Shown piece after piece: positions 6,949 through 15,782 of a stretch of 64,000 bases of DNA. The DNA is from an uncultured Thermanaerothrix sp. (GTDB lineage: Bacteria > Chloroflexota > Anaerolineae > Anaerolineales > Anaerolineaceae), in assembly GCF_938028735.1 (NCBI RefSeq), contig NZ_CALIMF010000012.1:1-64000 (forward strand). The letters are read 5' to 3'. The notes under the pieces were generated by a model, which ran no database searches, was not told the DNA's origin, and saw only the letters and a list, made by a program, of their open reading frames with translations. Position 1 is the stretch's first letter; each line of letters starts with the position of its first letter. Made by a program: the position numbers and the translations under genes.

Positions 6949-9450
6949 TTGTCTGGGATGGAACGTTTTACACAGCGGGCGCGAAGAGTGTTGAGCTTGG
7001 CGCACCAGGAAGCTGAAAGGATGCGTCAGAATACCATCAACACCGAACACCTGCTGTTGGGATTGATCCAAGAAGAAGGTGGTATTGCTAGTCGAGTGTT
7101 GCGTGATCTGGGCCTAGAACCGGATCGCGTACAGGAAATTGTAGATCGCGTTAGTGGTTATGGCTCATACCGGGGAGGGCGCATTGATCTCTCACCGGGG
7201 GTGCAGCAAGTGCTCGAGTATGCCTTTGACGAGGCCCGCAACATGGGCCATCACTATATTGGCACCGAGCACCTTCTGCTGGGGCTGATTCGCTCAACTG
7301 AGGGCAAAGCCCTGGATGTGTTGCGCAAACTGGGAGTTACTCCTGAGCAGATCCGGCGTCAAACACGGCGTGTGCTGCAAGAGAGCAGTAGTGCTTTGCA
7401 GGGTGCAACTGGGCGTGCCCCTTCACAGCGTCAGGAGCAGAAGGGGCAGCAGAAAACCACCCTTATTGATCAGCTGGCTACCGATTTGACTGCCTTGGCC
7501 GAGGAAAACAAACTCGACCCGGTGATTGGGCGCCAGATGGAGATTGAGCGAGTCATTCAAATCCTGGCCCGGCGTACAAAGAACAACCCGGCTCTGATTG
7601 GCGAACCGGGTGTAGGGAAGACTGCGATCGTGGAAGGTCTCGCCCAGCGGATTGTTGAGGGAGACGTGCCAGCGCCACTGTTGGGCAAACGTGTCCTGCA
7701 GCTGGATGTGGGTTCCTTGGTGGCGGGCACAATGTATCGCGGTCAATTTGAAGAGCGCCTAAAGCGGGTCATTGAAGAGCTGAAAGCCTCTGGGGCCATT
7801 CTCTTTATTGACGAAGTTCACATGTTGGTTGGAGCGGGTTCGGCGGGTTCGTCCGTAGATGCAGCGAACATTCTTAAACCGGCCCTCTCGCGAGGAGAGT
7901 TGCAGGTTATTGGTGCCACCACACTGGATGAATATCGCAAGTACATTGAAAGTGATGCGGCACTGGAACGGCGCTTCCAGCCGATTATGGTCAATGAGCC
8001 CACAGTCGAGGAGACCATTGAGATTCTGCGGGGCATACGTGGGGCTTATGAAGAGCACCATCGCCTGACTATTTCGGATGAAGCCCTTGAGGCTGCGGCT
8101 CGGCTCTCGGCGCGCTACGTGACCGAACGTTATTTGCCCGATAAGGCCATTGATCTGATCGACGAGGCGGCCTCGCGGGTGCGCATGTACAAGAGTCAGT
8201 CAGCCAAGACGGTGAAAGAACTTATGACCCGATTGCGCGAGATCCGCCAGAACCATTATCTGGCGCTGGAGGATGGGCGTTACGAAGAAGCTCAGGAGCT
8301 GCTGGAGAAGGCGGCCCAATTGGAGAATGAGATTGAGCGCTTGCGCAGCGGCTGGGATCGGGAGAACAGCCCAGTGGTCACAGCAGAGGATATTGCCGAG
8401 GTGGTCTCAATGTGGACCGGCATCCCGGTCAAGCAAATGGCGCAAACGGAGTCAGAGCGGTTGCTCCACATGGAAGAAGAATTGCGCAAGCATATCATTG
8501 GTCAGGATGAGGCCATTGAGACCATCGCCAAGGCCATTCGCCGCGCACGCTCAGGGTTAAAAGATCCGCGTCGCCCAATTGGGTCCTTCATGTTCCTGGG
8601 GCCGACCGGGGTAGGTAAGACGGAACTGACCAAAGCATTGGCGCGTTTCCTCTTTGGAAGTGAAGAGGCTTTGCTGCAACTGGACATGTCAGAATTCATG
8701 GAGCGCCACACAGTCAGCCGTCTGGTAGGGGCTCCGCCGGGTTATGTCGGTTACGAAGAAGCGGGGCAGTTGACCGAGGCTATTCGTCGTCGCCCGTACT
8801 CCATTGTGGTCTTCGATGAAATCGAAAAGGCGCATCCGGAAGCCCACAACATGCTTTTGCAGATCATGGAAGAAGGTCACTTGACCGATGCCCGAGGTCA
8901 TCGGGTGGATTTCCGCAACACTATCATTATCATGACCTCTAACATCGGCGCCGATATGATCAAACGCCAGAATGTTATGGGCTTTCAGATCAAGCGCGAT
9001 GAGACGCTCGAGGAACAACTCGCTTACGAAGAAATGCGGAAGAAGTTGCTTGAGTCACTCCGCCGGGTCTTCCGACCGGAGTTTATCAACCGCCTAGATG
9101 GCGTGGTGGTCTTCCGTGCGCTCAATCGTGAGGACCTGCTCAAAATTGTTGGCTTGGAGATTCAGAAGGTCTCTGATCGTCTGCGGGAGAATAATATCAC
9201 CCTTAAAGCGACCGAGGCGGCCATCCGCTTACTGGCCGATGAGGGTTATGATCCGGAAATGGGTGCTCGACCCTTGCGGCGAGTTTTGCAAAATCGGATT
9301 GAGGACCGGCTCTCGGATGCTCTTTTGGCAGGTGAGTTTAGCGAGGGCGATGTGATTGTGGTAGACGCTGTGGATGGCGAGATTGTGTTGCGCAGGGAGG
9401 AGGGTTCACCCGCCGACGAGGCGCAAAAGACGGCTGAAATGAGCATCTAA
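6949..9450 (+). CDS. clpC: ClpC AAA+ unfoldase, ATP-binding subunit of Clp protease
   Basis: This is an 833-residue Hsp100 protein. It has two N-terminal Clp_N repeats (residues about 1-145), a first AAA+ module with Walker [10 protein letters not shown] (near 219), a short middle domain with a UVR-like coiled coil (about 415-450), and a second AAA+ module with Walker [10 protein letters not shown] (near 551). The short middle domain and the MGF tripeptide in NVMGFQ, equivalent to the ClpP-docking loop, mark it as ClpC rather than ClpB. It unfolds substrates for ClpP, which is not in this window, nor are ctsR, mcsA or mcsB. The start is TTG at 6949, set by AAGGAGG 6 nt upstream; the ATG at 6958 is too far from it. 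Confidence 0.95.
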   Translation: MSGMERFTQRARRVLSLAHQEAERMRQNTINTEHLLLGLIQEEGGIASRVLRDLGLEPDRVQEIVDRVSGYGSYRGGRIDLSPGVQQVLEYAFDEARNMGHHYIGTEHLLLGLIRSTEGKALDVLRKLGVTPEQIRRQTRRVLQESSSALQGATGRAPSQRQEQKGQQKTTLIDQLATDLTALAEENKLDPVIGRQMEIERVIQILARRTKNNPALIGEPGVGKTAIVEGLAQRIVEGDVPAPLLGKRVLQLDVGSLVAGTMYRGQFEERLKRVIEELKASGAILFIDEVHMLVGAGSAGSSVDAANILKPALSRGELQVIGATTLDEYRKYIESDAALERRFQPIMVNEPTVEETIEILRGIRGAYEEHHRLTISDEALEAAARLSARYVTERYLPDKAIDLIDEAASRVRMYKSQSAKTVKELMTRLREIRQNHYLALEDGRYEEAQELLEKAAQLENEIERLRSGWDRENSPVVTAEDIAEVVSMWTGIPVKQMAQTESERLLHMEEELRKHIIGQDEAIETIAKAIRRARSGLKDPRRPIGSFMFLGPTGVGKTELTKALARFLFGSEEALLQLDMSEFMERHTVSRLVGAPPGYVGYEEAGQLTEAIRRRPYSIVVFDEIEKAHPEAHNMLLQIMEEGHLTDARGHRVDFRNTIIIMTSNIGADMIKRQNVMGFQIKRDETLEEQLAYEEMRKKLLESLRRVFRPEFINRLDGVVVFRALNREDLLKIVGLEIQKVSDRLRENNITLKATEAAIRLLADEGYDPEMGARPLRRVLQNRIEDRLSDALLAGEFSEGDVIVVDAVDGEIVLRREEGSPADEAQKTAEMSI

Positions 9451-9501
9451 GGATATGCCTAGTAATTCCGTGATAGCGGGCATGTTTCTATAAGAAAGGG
9501 T

Positions 9502-9540
9502 GGGGTTGGCGGGCATTAAGCCGCCAGCCCCTTTTCTTTG
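9502..9540 (+). terminator. Strong terminator after clpC
   Basis: An 11-bp stem (9502-9512 with 9521-9531, one G-U pair) with an 8-nt loop is followed by TTTTCTTT. It ends the clpC transcript just before radA. Confidence 0.88.
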
Positions 9541-9547
9541 AGGTCCC

Positions 9548-11014
9548 ATGGCTAAAACCCAAACTCGTTATGTATGTCAACAATGTGGTCGCACTTCCCC
9601 GCGTCCCTTAGGGCGTTGCCCTCAATGCGGTGCGTGGGATAGCATGGTAGAGGAAATTGTGCCCGCGCCGAGCGCAACCGTATCTCCTGTGACCTCTTTG
9701 CGCGGGTTAACTGGTCGCTCGCGCCCTGTGCGTCTGGGGGAGATCTCGGGAGAAGCTGAGGACCGGTTGATGCTTCCTATGCCCGAGTTTGCGCGGGTTT
9801 TAGGTGGTGGGATTGTGCGTGGGTCGGTTGTGCTCTTGGGGGGTGACCCGGGGATTGGCAAATCTACATTGCTGCTACAAATGGTGTTGGAAATGGTACA
9901 GCGGGGTTATCTCAATGCCATGACCGGTCCAGCACTTTACGTCTCAGGTGAGGAATCCGAGCGTCAGATTAAAATGCGCGCGCAGCGGTTGCTACGTCAG
10001 ATAGATCGAAAAGAAAACTGCGGGGATGATGAGGAGCACTTCCCAGACTATCTCTTCTTGGTTACCGAAACCAATTTGGAAGCGGTGCTTGACCACATTG
10101 CTGAGATCAAACCGGGCTTGGTAATAATTGACTCGATTCAAACGATGTATTTACCTTCTCTGCAATCCAGTGCTGGTTCGGTGACTCAGGTGCGTGAGTG
10201 CGCCTCGCGTTTGCGTGAACTAGCCAAAACGTCGGGGATAACCATTTTCATGATCGGGCATGTTACCAAGGAAGGCGTGATTGCCGGGCCGCGCGTCTTG
10301 GAGCATATCGTGGATACTGTTTTGTATCTGGAAGGAGATCGTTTCCAGGCTGTGCGGTTACTGCGCTCGGTGAAGAATCGCTTTGGTGCCACTTCGGAAG
10401 TTGGGGTGTTTGAGATGCGCGAAACTGGCATGGCTGAGGTACCTAACCCTTCAGAAGTTTTCTTAGCTGAACGGATGGTCAACGCGCCTGGTTCGGCAAT
10501 TGCTGTTACCATGGAAGGCACACGTCCTTTATTGGTGGAAATTCAGGGGCTGACCAGTCCCTCCAATCTTGGCAATCCGCGGCGTACGCCAAATGGGTTA
10601 GATGTCAATCGGCTGCTGCTGATCGTGGCAGTTTTAACTCGCCGGTTAGGACTGCGCTTGAGCGATCAAGATGTATTTGTTAACGTCGTGGGAGGTCTGC
10701 GAATTGCAGAGCCGGCTGCAGATCTAGCAATTGCTGCAGCGATTGCCTCTTCTTACCGCGATGTGCCCATTCGGGCGGATACTGTGCTGATTGGTGAGAT
10801 TGGCCTTTCTGGCGAGGTGCGTTGGGTGGCTCAGATGAATGCCCGTCTGCGTGAGGCAGCCAAACTGGGCTTTAAGGTGGCTATTGTGCCCCGAAGATTG
10901 CGTCGCATTGAGGTCTGGCCTGAGGGCATCGAGGTGCTTGAGGCGCGTTCGGTGCGTGAGGCATTGCGCTTGGCGCTCCTGGAATCTGTTTCCAAATCTT
11001 CTAATCGTGAATGA
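9548..11014 (+). CDS. radA: DNA repair protein RadA/Sms
   Basis: This 488-residue protein shows the full RadA architecture. It has an N-terminal zinc finger (CQQCG...CPQCG, residues 9-27), a RecA-like ATPase with Walker A GDPGIGKST, the RadA-specific KNRFG motif, and a C-terminal Lon-protease-like domain. RadA is a branch-migration helicase acting in homologous recombination. GAGGT precedes the ATG by a few bases. It is the first gene of an apparent five-gene unit (radA, PucC-like MFS, DUF6391, holA, radC) with gaps of 4-30 nt. Confidence 0.96.
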   Translation: MAKTQTRYVCQQCGRTSPRPLGRCPQCGAWDSMVEEIVPAPSATVSPVTSLRGLTGRSRPVRLGEISGEAEDRLMLPMPEFARVLGGGIVRGSVVLLGGDPGIGKSTLLLQMVLEMVQRGYLNAMTGPALYVSGEESERQIKMRAQRLLRQIDRKENCGDDEEHFPDYLFLVTETNLEAVLDHIAEIKPGLVIIDSIQTMYLPSLQSSAGSVTQVRECASRLRELAKTSGITIFMIGHVTKEGVIAGPRVLEHIVDTVLYLEGDRFQAVRLLRSVKNRFGATSEVGVFEMRETGMAEVPNPSEVFLAERMVNAPGSAIAVTMEGTRPLLVEIQGLTSPSNLGNPRRTPNGLDVNRLLLIVAVLTRRLGLRLSDQDVFVNVVGGLRIAEPAADLAIAAAIASSYRDVPIRADTVLIGEIGLSGEVRWVAQMNARLREAAKLGFKVAIVPRRLRRIEVWPEGIEVLEARSVREALRLALLESVSKSSNRE

Positions 11015-11023
11015 GGTGAGTTT

Positions 11024-12340
11024 ATGGGACTGAAACGCTGGCAATTAGCCTTGATTCACGCTGCTGTAGCCATCACGCTAGTACCAATCAATAGCACCCT
11101 GAATCGGGTCATGATTAAAGAGTTGGGTATTTCAGCTACCTTGGTGGCCATTATGGCATCGCTTCCTTACCTGTTTTCTCCGGTTCAGGTGGCCATTGGG
11201 GCCTACAGTGACCGTCATCCCATATGGGGGTTGCGTCGCACTCCTTATATTTTAGCGGGACTACTCCTGTGCGTGGGTGGGTTGGCCATTGCACCGATGG
11301 TGGTTTTTATTTTGCCCCAAAACTTTTTCCTTGGGCTGGGATTGACTTTGCTCACCTTTGGAGCCTGGGGGATGGGTTACAATCTGGCGGCCGTTTCTTA
11401 TCTTTCGCTGGCAACTGAACTTTCAGGGGAAAAGGGGCGTACGCGAACCGTTGCTGTCATGTGGTTTGTGATGATTGTGGGAATTATTTTGACGGCGGCG
11501 GGGTTAAGTCGCTTGTTGGTGATCTACTCTCCTGAGCAGTTGCAGCGCGCCTTTAACCTAGTCGCTGTGGTAGCCTTGGTTTTGGGCCTTCTGGGAATAA
11601 TGGGGCTTGAACCACGCCGAAGCGCATCCTCAGGCATGAGTAGAGAGGAAGAACAAGCCTCTTGGGGCGATCAATTACGTATGATCTGGCGTAACCCTCA
11701 GGCACGCCTTTTCTTCGTTTATCTCAGTGCGCTCCTTATTGCCATCTTAGGGCAAGATGTTTTGTTGGAGCCCTACGCGGCGGAGGCTTTTGCCCTCTCA
11801 GTTGCTGCGACGACTCGAATTACATCCATTTGGGGGACTTGCTTTTTGACAGCCCTGATTGTCGCGGCTGGATTGGAGTCTCGTCTGGGGAAGCGACGAG
11901 TGGCTTGGGCTGGGGCTGTCATTGCGTTGATGGGATTTAGCCTGATCGTTGGAGCCGGTGTCATTGCAACGGTTGAGGTTTTTTATATTGGCGTTATTTT
12001 GCTGGGGTTGGGGAGCGGTCTGGCCACAGTCTCAAATCTCTCCTTGATGCTGGATATGACTACCCAGCAAGTTGGGCTTTACATGGGGGCTTGGGGTATG
12101 GCCAGCGCACTTGCGCGCATCCTGGGCTCGGTACTGGGAGGCGTGGTGCGCGACATAGTCACGGTGGTGAGTCAAAATGCTTTGCTAGGCTATGGGGTGG
12201 TGTTTGGAATCCAAACCGCGCTTTTAGGAGTCTCGCTTGTGCTTCTTTGGCGCATTGATGTGCAGGCCTTTCGAGAGACTTCCCAGCGCCTTTCTCTGGG
12301 AACCCGGGCAGCCATCCTTCAAGATGTTGATGCTGGATAA
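11024..12340 (+). CDS. PucC/LhaA-like (BCD family) MFS transporter
   Basis: This is a 438-residue membrane protein with about 12 hydrophobic segments. The N-terminal region carries the PucC hallmark: NSTLNRVMIKELG, then LPYLFSPVQVAIGAYSDRHP and GLRRTPYI. This family is best known from purple bacteria, where PucC and LhaA assist assembly of bacteriochlorophyll light-harvesting complexes, but relatives occur in bacteria with no known phototrophy. No bacteriochlorophyll or reaction-centre genes are in the window, so the cargo is unknown; a tetrapyrrole or other amphiphile is possible. It starts 9 nt after radA with its own GAGGTGA ribosome binding site. Confidence 0.82.
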   Translation: MGLKRWQLALIHAAVAITLVPINSTLNRVMIKELGISATLVAIMASLPYLFSPVQVAIGAYSDRHPIWGLRRTPYILAGLLLCVGGLAIAPMVVFILPQNFFLGLGLTLLTFGAWGMGYNLAAVSYLSLATELSGEKGRTRTVAVMWFVMIVGIILTAAGLSRLLVIYSPEQLQRAFNLVAVVALVLGLLGIMGLEPRRSASSGMSREEEQASWGDQLRMIWRNPQARLFFVYLSALLIAILGQDVLLEPYAAEAFALSVAATTRITSIWGTCFLTALIVAAGLESRLGKRRVAWAGAVIALMGFSLIVGAGVIATVEVFYIGVILLGLGSGLATVSNLSLMLDMTTQQVGLYMGAWGMASALARILGSVLGGVVRDIVTVVSQNALLGYGVVFGIQTALLGVSLVLLWRIDVQAFRETSQRLSLGTRAAILQDVDAG

Positions 12341-12352
12341 AGCGGAGGTTTT

Positions 12353-12871
12353 ATGCAAAACCAAATTACTGAACTGATCGGTCCACAGGGGTGGCTGCGT
12401 ACTCGGCGCAATCATGCCCTTGAGCATGCGACTATCCAGGTGCTTTCTGCGCGTCATCCTGAATTGCGTATGGCAGGCAATTCCAACGCGCGGGGGTTCT
12501 GGATTATTGGCAATGTCGATATCGAGACGTTTCAGGCGGGGCTTTCGGAAGCGTTGCAGCGTCTGCGAGCCGGCGAGCATGACTTGGCTATTCATCCCAA
12601 TTGTGGGACGAATTACGCCTCAATGGGATTGCTGGCAGGCCTGGTGGCCTGGTTGGCTATGCTTGGCACCCGGGGCAACTGGCGACAGCGGTTAGAACGC
12701 TTACCGCTGGTTACCTTCCTGGTAACGCTTGTATTGATCCTGGCGGCTCCGCTGGGACCTTGGTTGCAGCGCACTCTCACCACGGATGCCGATTTAGGCG
12801 ACCTTCAAATCGAGCAAGTAGATTGTTTTGAGCGCAATGGGTGGATGATTTATCATGTAAGGACTCGTTAG
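12353..12871 (+). CDS. DUF6391 family membrane protein
   Basis: This is a 172-residue protein of unknown function. Residues about 15-90 contain the conserved RRNHALEHATIQVL, a Gly-rich RGFWIIGNVD and AIHPNCGTN, which I recognise as the DUF6391 signature seen in Chloroflexota and Cyanobacteria. Two hydrophobic segments follow (about 95-112 and 122-140), and the C-terminal 30 residues are polar. The conserved His, Glu and Cys residues suggest metal binding or catalysis, but no reaction is known to me. GGAGG sets the start. It lies between the PucC-like gene and holA. Confidence 0.75.
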   Translation: MQNQITELIGPQGWLRTRRNHALEHATIQVLSARHPELRMAGNSNARGFWIIGNVDIETFQAGLSEALQRLRAGEHDLAIHPNCGTNYASMGLLAGLVAWLAMLGTRGNWRQRLERLPLVTFLVTLVLILAAPLGPWLQRTLTTDADLGDLQIEQVDCFERNGWMIYHVRTR

Positions 12872-12901
12872 GCAGAGGTCATTCTGTGGAGGAACACCTT
12901 G

Positions 12902-13957
12902 GTGTCGGAAGCCACTGAGCCTTTGGTTTACCTCCTTTATGGCGAGGATTTGCCGGGAATGCAGGCGTTTCTCGATGCATTGGCTCTTCGGTTGCTGGGA
13001 GAGCAAGGTATAAATGATTTCAACTTTATCAAATTGGATGCACAAAGCGAGGGCGAAGAACGCCTATATGCCGAATGCATGTCTCTGCCGTTTTGGGGGG
13101 AACGGCGCTTGGTTGTTTATGTTAATCCGCTGGTGCGTCTGCGCTCGGCTCAGACTCAAAAACGTTTCATCCAATTGCTGGAAACTCTCCCGACAACCAC
13201 TTGCCTGGTGCTGTGGATTGAAGACCATTGGATTCCCACGGGTCGCGATAGAGGCTGGTCGCTCATGAAGAGCGCGGGAAAATGGTTGGTGGATTGGGTA
13301 ACTCAATCGGGCGGTCGGGGGATCGAAAAGTCGTTTCCGTTTCCATCTCAAGACCAAATGCCCGCTTGGATTCTGCAGCACGCCCACGCGTTGGGAGGAA
13401 CGTTTACACCGGAGGCTGCAAGTACCCTGGCTTCGTTGATTGGGAATGACACTTATCAAGTTCACCAGGAGATTCTGAAATTGCTCACTTACGTGGATCA
13501 TCGTCGGCCAGTGTCAGGGGACGATGTGCTTTTGCTAACCGCCCCCGTTGGGCATGCGAATATCTTTGATATGACCAGAGCGATGGCCCAGGGGAATGTA
13601 AAGCGGGCCTTAAGCCTTCTGGAGGCTTTACTAGACGAACAGGAGCCTGTCAGTCTACTGGCCCTGATTGTGCGAGAGTTTCGTCTGCTTCTCTTGGCAC
13701 GAGAACTACTCGAGTCCGGCGAAACCCAAGTCCAAGTGATAGGCGATCGTTTGAAAGTGCAGGGCTTTGTGGCGCAGCAGCTAAAGGACTTGGCTCGTAA
13801 ATATTCCTTATCCCAATTAGAGGCAATTTATCAGCGGTTGTTTGAAACCGATCTAGCCATCAAAAGTGGCTCTTTAGAACCCCGCCTGGCACTAGAGCAA
13901 TTGGTTGTCAATCTGATAGGATTGCAGAAAGCGGGATCTCCATCTGTGAAGGAATAA
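12902..13957 (+). CDS. holA: DNA polymerase III delta subunit
   Basis: This 351-residue protein matches HolA in length and layout. An N-terminal AAA+-like domain without a functional Walker A motif starts at [12 protein letters not shown], followed by the [10 protein letters not shown] segment, a middle domain, and a helical C-terminal collar domain. Delta opens the beta clamp in the clamp loader. The start is GTG at 12902, 9 nt after GGAGG; an in-frame TTG at 12899 is also possible. Nucleotide-level features are ordinary. It sits 4 nt before radC. Confidence 0.88.
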   Translation: MSEATEPLVYLLYGEDLPGMQAFLDALALRLLGEQGINDFNFIKLDAQSEGEERLYAECMSLPFWGERRLVVYVNPLVRLRSAQTQKRFIQLLETLPTTTCLVLWIEDHWIPTGRDRGWSLMKSAGKWLVDWVTQSGGRGIEKSFPFPSQDQMPAWILQHAHALGGTFTPEAASTLASLIGNDTYQVHQEILKLLTYVDHRRPVSGDDVLLLTAPVGHANIFDMTRAMAQGNVKRALSLLEALLDEQEPVSLLALIVREFRLLLLARELLESGETQVQVIGDRLKVQGFVAQQLKDLARKYSLSQLEAIYQRLFETDLAIKSGSLEPRLALEQLVVNLIGLQKAGSPSVKE

Positions 13958-13961
13958 CGAA

Positions 13962-14663
13962 GTGGAACCTCAGAAGCCCGTTTATCGAATTCGCGATTTA
14001 GAGAGTGGAGAACGCCCACGCGAACGCTTGGCCCGTTTGGGGGCCGAGGCGTTGAGCACCGCAGAACTTCTGGCCATTCTGTTGCGGGTGGGCATTCCTG
14101 GCGAGAATGCAGTCCAGTTGGGAACACGGCTCTTAAAAACCTTCGGGGGTTTAGGCGGGTTGCACCGTGCTTCCTTGCATGAGTTACAGGCGCAGCATGG
14201 GGTGGGCGTGGCGAAAGCGGCTCAAATCAAAGCGGCGATTGAACTTGGTCGGCGGATGGTAGCCGCTTCTCCTGAGGAACGCCCCGCCATTCACAGCCCG
14301 GCAGATGCCGCTGCGTTGGTGCTTTATGAAATGTCGGCTCTGCCTCAGGAGCATTTATGGGTTATTTTGACTGATACGCGCAACCGCGTTATGCACATTG
14401 AGAAGATGTACCGGGGTTCATTGAACGCCTCTACTGTGCGGGTGGGTGAGGTTTTTCGTGCTGCTATCCAGCGCAATGCGGCGGCCATCCTGGTGGTTCA
14501 CAATCACCCCAGTGGTGATCCAACACCCAGCCCGGAGGATATTGCGTTGACCCGGGCCCTGATTCAGGCGGGCCGTCTTTTAGACGTTGAAGTGCTCGAT
14601 CATCTGGTCATCGGCCAGGGGCGCTTTGTTTCGCTTAAAGAGCGGGGATTGGCCTTTTCTTGA
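13962..14663 (+). CDS. radC: RadC family JAB1/MPN metalloprotein
   Basis: This is a 233-residue RadC protein. Residues 1-90 are helical with helix-hairpin-helix character ([15 protein letters not shown]), and residues about 105-225 form the JAMM domain with [14 protein letters not shown], whose two His and Asp bind zinc. Despite the name, a role in DNA repair is not established for the family. It starts with GTG at 13962 and is the last gene of the radA unit, ending 15 nt from the convergent alaX. Confidence 0.95.
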   Translation: MEPQKPVYRIRDLESGERPRERLARLGAEALSTAELLAILLRVGIPGENAVQLGTRLLKTFGGLGGLHRASLHELQAQHGVGVAKAAQIKAAIELGRRMVAASPEERPAIHSPADAAALVLYEMSALPQEHLWVILTDTRNRVMHIEKMYRGSLNASTVRVGEVFRAAIQRNAAAILVVHNHPSGDPTPSPEDIALTRALIQAGRLLDVEVLDHLVIGQGRFVSLKERGLAFS

Positions 14664-14678
14664 TCCGCGCTTTCGGGC

Positions 14679-15419
14679 TTACGCCAAAGATGGGGAGGGC
14701 TCTAACGCAATATAGAGTCGCTTGTTGACCTTACCCTTACTCTTATAATCTATCACCCGAATCGTCCCAACCTCTGCGGTATTTCGTACATGGGTGCCCC
14801 CATCGGCTTGTAGGTCAAGCCCTACAATCTCAACGGTACGAACGTGAGTAATCTCTGGGGGGAGTAGGTTGATCTTGGTGCGGATGAGATCCGGGATCTG
14901 GAAAGCTTCTTCACGCGGCAGAACGGCTGTGCGCACTGGTCGGGCTGCCCGAACCTCACGGTTGATACTTTCCTCAATGACGGCGACAAGCTCTTTGGTG
15001 AGGGATTCGAACTCAAAGTCCATGCGCCCCTGCAAGGGTTCCATGTCGCCGCCAGTGACTAAAGCCCCATAGTCGCGGAAAACAACTCCACATAGGATAT
15101 GAAGGGCAGTGTGCGTGCGCATGAGAGCATAACGATGTTCCCAATCAATTTCCCCGCGCACAGGAGTCCCGGGAACGGGGAGCGGCGCCTCGGGCGGCAG
15201 GTGATGCCATATCCCTTCTGGCGTTTTACGCACGCGAAGCACGGTGTAATGACCGGCCCCAAAAGACAACCAGCCGGTATCGGCAGGCTGACCGCCTCCG
15301 CCGGGGTAGAAGGTCGTGCGGTTCAGTAAAAGAGCGTGATTTTCGGGGTCCACGGCTTGTACCACAGCCTCAAATTCGCGTAAATAGGCATCCTCAAGAT
15401 AAAGTAATTCGGTCGTCAT
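14679..15419 (-). CDS. alaX: Alanyl-tRNA editing protein AlaX
   Basis: This 246-residue protein resembles the editing half of AlaRS. It has the N-terminal barrel (TTFYPGGGGQPADTG) and a HxxxH zinc motif in RTHTALHI. The second zinc motif, normally C-x3-H within CGGTH, reads DGGTH in QADGGTHV here, so Asp replaces the Cys. The overall length fits the AlaX-M type, which deacylates Ser-tRNA(Ala) or Gly-tRNA(Ala) in trans. The start is supported by GAGGAG 7 nt upstream. Asp may still ligate zinc; activity cannot be judged from sequence. Confidence 0.88.
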   Translation of the reverse strand: MTTELLYLEDAYLREFEAVVQAVDPENHALLLNRTTFYPGGGGQPADTGWLSFGAGHYTVLRVRKTPEGIWHHLPPEAPLPVPGTPVRGEIDWEHRYALMRTHTALHILCGVVFRDYGALVTGGDMEPLQGRMDFEFESLTKELVAVIEESINREVRAARPVRTAVLPREEAFQIPDLIRTKINLLPPEITHVRTVEIVGLDLQADGGTHVRNTAEVGTIRVIDYKSKGKVNKRLYIALEPSPSLA

Positions 15420-15463
15420 ACGTTCATCTCCTCAGAATGGTTGGCCGAGAGGCGCAACTTTAG

Positions 15464-15492
15464 TTGACAAAATATCGTCCTCATAGTATTAT
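15464..15492 (+). promoter_or_regulatory. Promoter of tRNA(CAU)
   Basis: A consensus TTGACA (15464-15469), 17-nt spacer and TATTAT (15487-15492). The tRNA begins 13 nt downstream. Confidence 0.85.
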
Positions 15493-15504
15493 TTTGGACG
15501 CGCT

Positions 15505-15576
15505 GGCGAGGTAGCTCAATGGAAGAGCAGCGGACTCATAAGCCGTTGGTTGTGGGTTCGAATCCCACCCTCGCCA
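15505..15576 (+). tRNA. tRNA with anticodon CAU (elongator Met or Ile2)
   Basis: A complete cloverleaf: acceptor GGCGAGG/CCTCGCC, D arm GCTC/GAGC, loop CTCATAA and T arm with TTCGAAT. The anticodon stem GCGGA/GCCGT has an A-G mismatch at 31-39. It lacks the GGG/CCC anticodon-stem pairs of initiator tRNA, so it is elongator Met or the lysidine-modified Ile2 species. CCA is not encoded. Confidence 0.9.
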
Positions 15577-15595
15577 CTAAGTTTTTAAGTAGGGG

Positions 15596-15631
15596 CTGAT
15601 CAAAAAAGTGGGTAGGCGAGAGCGCACCCAC
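15596..15631 (-). terminator. Terminator on the minus strand downstream of the acyl-CoA synthetase gene
   Basis: On the minus strand GTGGGT (15631-15626) and ACCCAC (15613-15608) form a stem followed by CTTTTTTGATC. It lies about 150 nt past the stop of the synthetase gene. The stretch between (15632-15782) shows no gene. Confidence 0.55.
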
Positions 15632-15782
15632 AAAGGGTTTCCACTACAAAACCTGTGGCCCTCACAGATGCGCCCATTCGCGAATTCTATCACCTATTGA
15701 CCAACACTCAAGCTCTACTAATGCACTGTCCAGAACTTCCTTTACTGGGTCTGAGAGTTGTGGGGGAATCCCAATATTCCTC

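Noticed and set aside
11024-12340. PucC-like protein as proof of phototrophy
   Set aside because: No reaction-centre, antenna or bacteriochlorophyll genes are in the window, and the family extends to non-phototrophs.
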